A stretch of 64,000 bases of DNA. Source: Rhabditoides inermis. Taxonomy: Eukaryota; Nematoda; Chromadorea; Rhabditida; Rhabditidae. The notes under the pieces were generated by a model. That model saw only the letters and a program-made list of their open reading frames with translations, was not told the DNA's origin and made no database searches. The stretch lies in contig CAWZYM010000135.1 of assembly GCA_963966185.1 (NCBI GenBank), positions 1 through 64,000 on the forward strand, in the 5' to 3' direction. Both the position numbers and the translations under genes were made by a program. Positions 10,829-20,300 of this stretch are shown here, in pieces (the stretch's first letter is position 1; each line of letters starts with the position of its first letter).

Positions 10829-11206
10829 TTATCGAATGTGGTGTACAAATTGTATATAATGTATATAATGTGTATAATATGTATAAACTGTCTATACAAT
10901 TCCATAGTCATTGATACGGGTTCAATTTGCCAGTGAGCATGGGAGGGCGGGTAACCTAGAGAATACGGTAAACCATACCAGTAATACGGTTAATAACCTT
11001 GATCTCATAACCAAAAAGAGAAAACGAAAGAGGATAAGATAACGCGCGGAGCCATAATGAATGATGGATGACAGGAGAAGGACGCACGCGCAGCGTATCT
11101 TCCCGCCCACCCCCAACGGCATTCATTCCCAAAGACGCCGCGCCGGAGGCACCTGCCCCGGGCATCTCCCCCGACCATCTCTCCCAGACCCAATAAGGGG
11201 TCATTG

Positions 11207-11243
<37 letters not shown>

Positions 11244-11380
11244 CATCTATACGACTCGCGGTATAAGCTAACCATAACAAACGCGACTAACCGATCAAAC
11301 GCGATATCGTATTACGTCATTACCAAAGGTTGCGAGAGATAAATCGCGCATTGCAGGACCGTAACTGATCCCAATCGACT
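10829..11380 (+). other. Spacer after env, copy 1
   Basis: Immediately after the stop is an AT-rich stretch of TATAATG-like repeats (about 10846-10895), ending in an inverted partner of ATTGTATA. A CT dinucleotide tract lies at about 11209-11239, 6 bp longer than in copy 2. A nematode-like acceptor, CATTGCAG, ends at 11356, 24 bp before the next gene's ATG. I see no gene here. Antisense frames come from the CT tract. Confidence 0.7.
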
Positions 11381-12302
11381 ATGTCCAGCCACAAGCACAG
11401 CCATCGCAACGACGGTGCCTACCCGAGAAACCGCGCCCGTAACACAGCACCCGACTACCCCCCGACAAGGGATGTGGAAGGAGGACGGCGAAACGGTAAA
11501 ATAGGCAGCGTCGAGCAATCGAGAAGAAATGAATTGCAGCCCCCGCGACAGCCCAGCAGCTAAGACCCCACTGCGCCGTATGCAGGAAAAACAGGCATGT
11601 GGCAATTTCCTGCAAGAGACTATCAGTCATGCCGACGCCAAGGCTCCAGGAGTATGCCGTCGTCTCCGACTTCTGTTTGCTGTGCATGGAGCCTGCACAT
11701 CAGCCCTGGGCGTGTCACAATCGCGCGGAAAAAACCGTCCAAGAAGGACGTTGCAGGAACAAGCGGTGCATGGCCACTGGCGGTCACCATTGGGGCAGGG
11801 TATGCCCCCTCCTGGAGGATGGAGTCGGCGAGGAGGAGTTCAACCGCCTGGTGGAGGAAAGGATTCTCCAGATCGAAATAAGTGAAGGAAAAAGAGAGAG
11901 CCAGAAAGAGAGAGAGAGAGGGAGGGCATAGGATAACCCTCAATTTAGTTCTTGATGACGGGAAAACGGGACGATGAGGAGGACACGACCGAGGACAAGA
12001 ACAACGAGGAAGAAGCAACTGAGCTCAAGGTGAGAATGAGAAAGAGAGCGCGAAAGTCGACGATTGGGAGAGAAATAATAGACAAATTATAGGAGAAGCT
12101 GTCCGCTCTCCAACGACAACAAGAGTTGGAAGAACGCGTGCGCAAGCTGCAGGCCAAAAAGGCCGAGCAGGCGCTCAAGGCCATGCGGGATGCAGTAGAG
12201 CGTGCGCAGCACGACAAGGAGATCCTGGAGAGGGAAAAAAAGGCGTTGGAGGAGAGGGTCAGCCAGATTGAGGCCGACCTTCTCGAGACGCCGACTCGCT
12301 GA
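11381..12302 (+). pseudogene. Zinc-knuckle and coiled-coil accessory gene, copy 1 (damaged)
   Basis: This has the same four-exon layout as copy 2: exons 11381-11495, 11540-11877, 11949-12029 and 12093-12302. Two changes damage it. The second intron starts AT at 11878 where copy 2 has the donor GTAAGT. In the first knuckle, Gly before the His is replaced by Arg (base 11593). Without the donor, translation would read into the intron and stop at 11929-11931, losing the acidic exon and the coiled coil. The other coding differences from copy 2 that I noticed are three silent changes, one Arg/Lys and one Val/Glu. The exon model is inferred from splice signals and phase. Confidence 0.65.
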
Positions 12303-12584
12303 TAGCCCTCTCCAGATGCCAGTCGCGCCCGCCACAGTCTCCCTCCGCACCTCCTCGCCAGCCAGTCTACCGCCAGCCTCATCCCATCCTACCTCACTCC
12401 AGCTACCCCACCGACCAACATGCACCCACCACTTATATATCGACGGCGACTCAATAACACACCAATCGCCACCAAATAACACCACAACACGAAGCAAGCA
12501 CAATTATATTCATATCGCACAGATAAAATGAACAAGTGAAGGCAATGTTGAATGTGTTATAAAAAATGCGAGCAATAAAGGTTA
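12303..12584. other. Spacer between convergent accessory genes, copy 1
   Basis: This AT-rich end region lies between the sense zinc-knuckle gene and the antisense gene that ends at 12585. AATAAA at 12574-12579 on the + strand could be a poly(A) signal for the sense gene. Nothing else is recognisable. Confidence 0.5.
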
Positions 12585-13388
12585 TTAGTTTGTGAATGAA
12601 CGGAGAAGATCGATCATAGTGTTATCGGAAGGGGCGTTGGGAGAGGATGAGGCCGAGGTCACAGAGAGAGTAGGGGGAATAGAGAGACGCAGGCGAGTAG
12701 ACTGAGAGGACGCGCGAGCGCGGGAGGCGCCAGGGGCATCGCGCTGCCCAGCGGCAAAATGAGCGTCACTCACAAAATGGCGACGGCGACGGAAGAGGGT
12801 GATGGCAGGAGCAAGGTGAAGAGAGGAACGCGCAGATTCACGAGCAGCTGCGCAGCGTGCAGAGAACGCATGGGATTTCACATTCACTTCCTCCAGCCTA
12901 TCCACGATCAACCTATGCTCAGACCAAAAATCGTCATCCGACTGGTCCAGCCGGCGGAGGGACTTCAAGTGCAGCGTAGCCAGCGCGGAGAGCCCTTTGA
13001 GACCGCGCGCGATATCACGGGCGGACTAAAAGGGAGGCGTGAAAAAGTACTAGCCACGAGAATAGCACTCACATCTTCCATGTTGAACAGGCCCTCGAGT
13101 ATGGCAAAAGCGTCGCGAGCATACTGTAATACTGTATGACGGGAGAAGGTGACAGACGCCACTTACCGTATCGCGAGCAGACAGATCTTGATCAGAGAGA
13201 GTAGCCGCCTGTCCAACTAACTCTTCCCAAAGCTCGTGAAGAGCACTACAAGACGAACGCGCATCGTCGAGAGCACTCTGTAGCTGAACAGTGACGCGAG
13301 CGCGGTCAGAAAGAAAGACAGAACGGTCAGCGACCCTCGCACTCAATTCCGTACGACGGTCCGACTTGCGAGCGCGCAGCTGACTCAT
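12585..13388 (-). CDS. Antisense accessory gene C, copy 1: helical protein, three exons
   Basis: I do not recognise the family. The model is ATG at 13388, exon 13388-13167, intron 43 bp starting GTAAGT, exon 13123-13073 (17 codons), intron 47 bp starting GTGAGT and ending TTTTAG, and exon 13025-12585. All junctions are phase 0 and give 237 residues. The first two-thirds is rich in Ala, Leu, Arg, Asp and Glu and looks helical, possibly coiled coil. The C-terminus is Ser/Pro-rich. There is no signal peptide or membrane segment. A strong acceptor (GTTTTGTTTAG) ends 5 bases before the ATG, as in spliced-leader genes. The only coding substitution seen against copy 2 is silent. The function is unknown and the gene model is inferred. 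Confidence 0.58.
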
Positions 13389-13445
13389 GGCAACTAAACA
13401 AAACAAAAATCAATTTATCTACAAAAAATGCGCTATCAATGCGAT

Positions 13446-14143
13446 TCACGAGCGAGGAAAGGCGTACACTACATTAGCATAAGCAGACGCCGCCTCCAAC
13501 TCCGAGGCTAGCTCACTGGGGGTCAGATATAAGCTCCCGATAGCCAGGAGGTGAACACGGCGTTCAAGGACGCGAATACTGGGAAGCAGGGAAGGGGACT
13601 CCCAATCAAGAGGGACAAAATGAAAACGAGTCGACCGCTCAGCCGGATGCACATGATGAGGTAGGGCGACAACCGGAAAGAAAGGCGATTACAAAGAGGA
13701 TTAAAATTTTGTAATTGATATCCACCTTTTCGATGACAGCCGCTATCCCCGCAAACTGCCGCACGTGAGTACGCAGCAGAGCGAGGCCACGCCGCACCCC
13801 ACGGCAATGATTGGCCACCGGGCGCCAAAAGAGACTCTGGTCAGACGCCGGCGCATCCGATATCTCAAAGGGGCGTGCGCGAAGCGAAGTCAGCCCATTC
13901 AAACCAACAAGGGAGAAAACAAAAGAATCCACAAGTTGAATGAGAGCGAGATCGATCAGAGCGAGCGGAGTGCGACTAAATGATTGTAATACAATCAAAC
14001 GGATCAGCTACAGTATACCTGACGCGCGGCGGATCGGCAATGAATATAAGGCCGCATCGACGAGGGACGCGAGTCGGAAGGAATAGCTGGATCCATCCCA
14101 AAACCCCAGTGACAATATAATCTCCTTTCACCAGCACATACAT
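13446..14143 (-). CDS. Antisense accessory gene B, copy 1: unrecognised protein, three exons
   Basis: The model is ATG 14143, exon 14143-14019, a 43-bp intron (GTATAC...CATTTAG), exon 13975-13726, an intron starting GTGGAT, and exon 13637-13446. Phases agree and give 188 residues. The last intron is weakest: its donor is poor and its acceptor CTGAG is accepted mainly because it is the only AG in the stretch. The protein alternates hydrophobic and Arg-rich segments, and I recognise no domain. An acceptor (CTCTCTAG) ends 8 bases before the ATG. Coding differences from copy 2 are conservative (Tyr/Phe and Ile/Val). The stop is 58 bp from the start of gene C, so the two could share a transcript. 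Confidence 0.45.
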
Positions 14144-14365
14144 CGAAACTTCTAGAGAGTGAAGCTCTCACTCATCAAGTAATAGAGATGTGCAGATAGG
14201 CGCACTCACCCGCCTCCAATCAAGGTCATTGCTTATCATAATTTATCGGGACAAGCAATTGAAATAAACAAGGATGAGGTAGCATGTGTGGATCGAGAAA
14301 CGCAAGATTATATCATGAGCAATTGGACGCGACAATCGGAGAAAGAGTATGGCCTAGGCAGCGGA

Positions 14366-14896
14366 TTAAGACGACAGGGCGCGCAGAGACACAAGGCGCA
14401 TCTGAGCAGCCGCAGGAGGAGCATACTCACGCCTACCCGCCCCCTGACGATACAGAAGGTAAGCGACAGCAAAGGTGGAGATAATGGCGACAATGACAAG
14501 TACAATATGGCCGAGATCAATAGAAGCCGCGTCACACTCAACACACTCGCGAGAGCGAGAAGGGGAAGCGGATGAAAGGGGCACCGCCGAAGTAGTCGTA
14601 GGAGGCACGGGCTGCTGACGGCGACGATCGGTAGCATGAGACGATAGCACGCTCATCGGAAGACAGTGCACGATCCAAAGTCTGGAACAACAGATTCCAC
14701 CCTCTCTCCTTGCGCAATACACATTGGATAGCAGATAAACAACTCACTCGGAAAGACGGACGATGCACAAGTGCCCCGAGGGACACCTCGGGCACGAGGC
14801 CGACACTTGCCACTCCCCGCAAGCCGACGGCGAGCGCGAGACGTACACACCAGCGACGCCAAGCAGAGCAAGAAGGAGAAGGACAAGAGAACGCAT
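14366..14896 (-). CDS. Antisense accessory gene A, copy 1: putative type I membrane protein
   Basis: The model is ATG 14896, exon 14896-14748, a 66-bp intron (GTGAGTTG...GTTCCAG), and exon 14681-14366, giving 154 residues. The start has a clear signal peptide (MRSLVLLLLALLGVAGVYVS). A short ectodomain follows with Cys at 26, 35, 38 and 44, a Pro/Ser/Thr/Arg-rich stalk and an ECVEC motif, then a transmembrane helix at about 106-126 (IVLVIVAIISTFAVAYLL) and a basic tail. The two halves of a membrane protein meet only if the intron is removed, which supports the model. A GTGAGTAT donor at 14430 could give an alternative tail. An acceptor (TTTTCTAG) ends 25 bases before the ATG. The family is unrecognised. 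A role at the cell surface or in particle membranes is inference. Confidence 0.55.
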
Positions 14897-15448
14897 CTGA
14901 ACGGGCAAATAGGCAGAGTTTCTAGAAAACAAGGAAAACGAAACCAGCCGCCCTCGCCAGCCGAGTTGGATACAATGTATGAGGAGTGTCCAAGCCATGT
15001 CCTGTGAAGGCACATGTGGCGGATTCAAAGGGATTGCAAAGGGCATCCGAACCGCCACGCCACACACGATCTGATACAAAAGATGTAAACAATGATCGTA
15101 ATCAATTGGCGTCACTCTAAAAACAAAAAAGGAGAACTTAAAAGAGGTTCTCGGAAGAAGAAAAAACAGTAACGTAATCGGCAGCGCGCACTCACTCTAC
15201 CGTCACTTCACACCAGACGCGACTATACCTACCAGCCGTCAGAAGAAGCCTTCATCGTCAACGACAAAACAACACGTCAACGACAACACGTCTTCAACAA
15301 GCGACAGGAGGAGACCCACTACCGAACGTAGACTGAGAAGCCCAAAAAACAGGGCAATTATCACTTTATAAATTTATAAGTATCGATTATCTCCCCCCCG
15401 TGTCACATCACTCATTACACTCGAGATGTTCTCGAGTCCCCCCCGGAA
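14897..15448 (-). promoter_or_regulatory. Putative antisense promoter region and 3' end of copy 1 internal DNA
   Basis: No gene is supported. A palindromic TTTATAAATTTATAAG at about 15366-15381 is a candidate TATA region for the leftward genes, some 450 bp upstream of the first acceptor. A CTCGAG-flanked palindrome and C-rich runs lie at 15390-15446. There is no purine-rich tract next to LTR 2, where a plus-strand primer is normally found. Confidence 0.35.
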
Positions 15449-15778
15449 TGTCCCGACCGGAACGAGAGAGTGAGAGAGAGCACAGACACGTAAGAGAGAA
15501 GTGAGAGAGATCGACACTTATCGCCGGGACGATCCGCGTGAGCGGTCGCCCTTTCATGTATAATTACTATATGCGATAAAGTCACTTCTATATTACTGTT
15601 ATGTATTTATTGGCGAGAGTATTGTGGCAACCCTCTCGACGGCCATGGAGACAGGTCTGATGTATTGTATTGTTATCACTGTAGATTACCGTAGTTACTA
15701 TTACCATTACTGTAGTTATTAGTACCCTTACTGTAGAGTACCTTAGACTGAACCCTGCCCCATAGCTTAGTCTTGACA
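15449..15778 (+). repeat. LTR 2 (shared middle LTR)
   Basis: This 330-bp copy acts as 3' LTR for copy 1 and 5' LTR for copy 2. By eye it is identical to LTR 3 and one base different from LTR 1. It is followed by the primer-binding site and preceded by the same C-rich junction as LTR 3. No target duplication separates the two elements. Confidence 0.95.
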
Positions 15779-15796
15779 TGGTGCATTAACCGTTTT
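15779..15796 (+). other. Primer-binding site, copy 2
   Basis: TGGTGCATTAACCG directly after LTR 2, the same as in copy 1. Confidence 0.75.
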
Positions 15797-17346
15797 AGAA
15801 ACGAACACGGACTCACTGAACCACCTCAGTCTAATTCTAATTTGTGTGAATGTATCTAACAAATCTCACCCGTTACGCGCAAGCGTAGTCAAGGCACGGT
15901 GAATAACCCAGGAGTGGAGGGATGCACTAACAGCCGAGTGATTGGATTCCGCTCACGTAACCACGCGTGACGTCTGATATCAGAAAGGTCTCACCGAGTA
16001 ACGTTCACTTATGGTATAGATTCGTCGATAACATTTGTATACACCCACACAGGTAACTTCACAGTGCTCTCTTGTATATTGTGTCAGCCTCACAGGTGTG
16101 TATACTAATAGTTAGATCTAGCCGCACAAGGCCAGATCGCACTAGATGGGAGAAACCGGATGTCAATAATTCGATGCGCACGAACATAACACATCAACAA
16201 CAGGTCCCCTTTCTAGAGAATCTCCCTTCCTAACAGATGATCGCGGCGAGAGATAAACTGCGGGCCCGCATGAATAACCTGATCCTATTGGGAGAATAAG
16301 GTCACTCGCGGTGAAGAGACAGCTCATTCCCAGTCTGACTGCCGCGACTACACGTCGTTGCATCTACTTCGTACAGCGTCTACTACCGATCCCCTGCGTC
16401 AACTACATCAGAGGTACACAGATTTCGTTATCACCAGCACACAGTAGAGCTTCCTCGAGCACTACAGTAACACCTAGCTGTGCGTACCGTAACCCGTGAT
16501 ACCACCCGTGTTTGCACATCACCGCGAGCACTTGTAGTAAAACGCACCCAAGCCCACTCCACCCGCTTCTCTCGTAAAACAGAGAACGGCACATCGCCTG
16601 CTGAAAGCTTCACCGAAAGGGGAGCCTAAGCAACACACGGCCAGCTTGGAATAGCAAACCAGCTGTCCTCACATAACAGTAACATCAAAGCACGAGAGCG
16701 CTAACACCTAGTCTCGAAGTCGCGTGACGGACAGACAGGTGAACGGGACGCCTTCCCGTCTCTCACACCAGGCCACGCACCCGTGCAGAATCCCTGCCGG
16801 GCAGCAGCCTCTTCCCGGACACGGTCCGATCTCCCCGGACATAGTCCGATCTTCCCGGACACAGTCCGATCTCCCCGGACACAGTCCGATCTACACGGAC
16901 ACGGTCCGATCTACCCGGACATAGTCCCATCTACACGGACACCGTCCGATCTACCCGGACATAGTCCGATCTACACGGACACGGTCCGATCTACCCGGAC
17001 ATAGTCCGACCTACAAGGACACGGTCCGATCTCCCCGGACATAGTTCCGCTTGTCACGGACACAGTTCCGGCTGACACGGACAAAGTTCCGATTGCCGCA
17101 AGCACTCTCGGCTCGGCAAGCGAACCAGCTTCACCGATCAAGGTGCACGTCTGAGCAGAACCTCTGCCAGCGGCATACCCACCTGATCCGAGCCCCCGAC
17201 GATCGATCAGGCACAACCTGAGAGAAGCTCGTACCCAAGCGGACAGCACGTCGTACACCGCCCATCCCCAAGCAGTAAGACCAGATCATCTGGCAGCCCA
17301 TCCTACGCAACTGCCAAGTCCGCACCCGTCACGCGATAGTCACGCG
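15797..17346 (+). other. Leader, copy 2
   Basis: Essentially identical to the copy 1 leader, with no supported gene. The hairpin repeat is annotated separately. Confidence 0.6.
16814..17091 (+). repeat. Hairpin tandem repeat in leader, copy 2
   Basis: The same 14 or so CGGAC-NNN-GTCCG units as copy 1, with no change in unit number, so this array has not expanded or contracted since the copies separated. Confidence 0.85.
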
Positions 17347-20300
17347 ATGAACCCGAGTGACCCTGACGGGAAAGGCGCGCCGCCCACTCAAAAGGGCGCA
17401 GTGTACAAGATCTACCAAGGGGAGATTATTGGGGATAGCGGATTGAGAGTCCCGAAGGAACTGTTCTCCCCCGAACAGCTGGCGGAGATTGCCGAGAAGG
17501 GGGAGACCCAGGCTGAGATAGTCGAGAGCCAGATCGCTCTCCTCATCGAAACCTGGAAGGAACAGTATCCAGCCGCCGCGGAGCTGGCGGAGAAAGCGGA
17601 CATCCAGCGTCGTCTCTCTCTGAAGGTCGCCGACACGGCCACACCCTTCATCCCGATAAAGAATGAAGAGGACTGGAATCAAGCGGCCGACTTGATGAAG
17701 GAGATTCAGAAGCAAGACCGTAGGCAGTTCGAAGCCGAGGCGGCGTACTTTGAGAAGCAAGAGGAAATGCTGAAGTCTACTCTCGGCGACTCAGACGCCG
17801 CTCCAACCCTTCGCGAGTTCTATCTACAAATGAGCACCAGCATGAGAAGGGCGAGGAAGGCACTCGCACGCCAGAAATCTGGCATTCTCGCTGAGTTGAA
17901 AAAACATAACCAAAACGCTGCAAGAATCCTCGATTTCAGTATTCGACACTTCCCCGAGGGAGAGGTGTCGGACCGCGAGTCTCTCGAGGAGGAAATCGCC
18001 GCTGCTGAAAAAAGGACAGAAGAGGAAGGTGAGTGCAAGAGGGAAAAGGGTGACGAAAGCCAACCGAACGACGAATTTCAGATTGCGTTCAAGACAAACT
18101 CGACCGTCGAATCGTCTGCGCCTGAGCCGCCCGTGAGATCCAAGCCGGACTCACCGAGCAGCGCAGGAAAGCAAGTCACACCTGCCGCGCATCCAAATAC
18201 CGAGATAAGTGAAATAGTCGAGAGAATGGAAAGCGAGAGAAGCCCGGCACATCACCAACCGATTTTTCAGGGAAAAATCGAACACACCCCCGGAAACGAC
18301 CAGTTCATCACACCCAAGTCCGCCCTCCCCATCGCCAAATTCAATTCCCCAACAAATCCCGTGCAAAAAGCTTTTAACCTGGTAATCGATTGCTGTCTGG
18401 ATGGGGACAAAAAGGGCGTGACATGGAAAAATGAGACAAACGAGAGTTATCAAACGTTCAAAACGGGAATCGCTGACACACCAGCAAATCCGAACCAGGT
18501 AATTACGAGCTCATTCGATGAAAACTGGGCAAAACCGTACTACGAGGGGATGGCAGCGAGGCAGACGGCGAGGTTGGCCAGCGACGACGAGTTCCGCGAC
18601 TTCCAGAGAAGATTCGAGCGCCTGAAACAAACAAGTAGGAGCGCTTCGATCGCGGGAGAAGAAGACAACAATAACTGGCCCCTACCGGAAGTGAAAACTT
18701 ACGGAAAAGAAAAGGCGGAGAAGTCGAAGAAAAAAGAGCGGACAAAGAAAAAAGAAATTGATTCCAGCTCAGACTCCGAGAGCGAGACAGATTCGGACAA
18801 GAAAAAGAAAGAGAGGAAGAACAAAAAGAAACAGAGGAAAGAGGCAAAAAAGGGGAAGAAGGACAAAAGGAAGAAGAGAAACAAGCGCTCACCGTCGTCC
18901 TCATCCACCAGCACCTCCGACTCGTCGTCCTCCTCCACTTCATCCGACGAATCCTCGGACTCCGACTCCTCATCCGACTCGTCCTCCTCCTCATCAACCA
19001 CATCGACCTCGACCTCCTCGACGACGAGCCAGTCGGCATCTGAAAAGAATAAGGGAAGGAGGAAGGCAAAAAACAAGAAGAGGGAGAAAAAGAAAGAAAA
19101 GAGAGAGAGGAGGAGAGCCAAGTCCCGAGAGAGGCGAAACCGATCGATCGACCCCCGAATTTTCACTACCATGGCTCTATCCAACATCATCGACATGCCT
19201 GAGTTTGATGGGTCGGTCAAGCAGTGGAAACTGTTCTACCAGACCTTCACGGCACTGATGGAGGGCCAAAGCGATATAGTGAAACTCACGAAGCTCAAGC
19301 AGTGTTGCAAGAGAGAGGCGGCTGGAGTGATCAACCACTTCGGAATGAGCGCGGAGAATTACAAGCCAGCCATGACAGCCTTGAAGAGAGCGTACGGGAG
19401 CGAGACAAAATTGATCAAATCCCTCTGGGACGAGTTCAGGGCCACCCAGCCCGCCAGCGATCACTACGCCTCAGTGAAAGCGACATACAACACGATCAAA
19501 GCGATCATGGTGCAGCTCATGGAACTCACAAGGGTCCGTGGGAACGATCTCACAACCGAGATAACAAGAAGGTTTCCGAAAAGATTCTGGGGAAAGCTGA
19601 TGGCAGCTGAGGTAAGAGCAGACGGAAACGTCAAGAAATTCCTCAAAGAGCTAGAAAGAATCGTGACCGAATACGAAGACACCGAGAAGAACTTCGAGAC
19701 CTTTACCAGAGGCAGACAGATGATGGCAAAGGAGAAGGGGGGCCACAAGGGCCGCTCGCAGTCGAAGAAACCATACCAAAATGGGAAAAAAGGTGGGGGG
19801 AACGGTCAAAATGGCAATCAGCAAAACCAAGGTAATGGTGGACAATCCGGAGGCAATGGTGGATTTCAAAAGAAAGGGAAGTTCCGAAGAGGACAATCCC
19901 AACAAAGAAACCAAAACGGACAGAACCAGAACGCCAAGAGTAGCAACAACTATGAAAAGAAAAACCCCCAACAGCAAAGCAAAGGGGGCGGAAACCAGAG
20001 TAAAGGTGGGCAGAAAAACCAAGGAAACAATGGTGCCAAAGGCAACCAGCAGAATGGGTCAGGAGGCAAGGGATTCCAGAATAAAAAAGAATTCAAGGGC
20101 AAGAAGAAGGGAAACGGCAACAATAAAAAACAACAGGTGCAATTCTCCCACTCACCTTCCAGATCCCAATCCCCAACAATCCCGCGACCCTTCCACCAAA
20201 GAATGGCCAAGACCGACGCCAGAGAGAAGGCCGGCGACTTGATGATCTTCTCGCCGAACGTCAAAAACCACCGGAACAACGCTCTGCAACAGATGGATAT

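Noticed and set aside
10956..11280. Antisense frames with Glu-Arg repeats near the CT tract
   Set aside because: Generated by the CT/GA dinucleotide tract, whose length differs between the copies.
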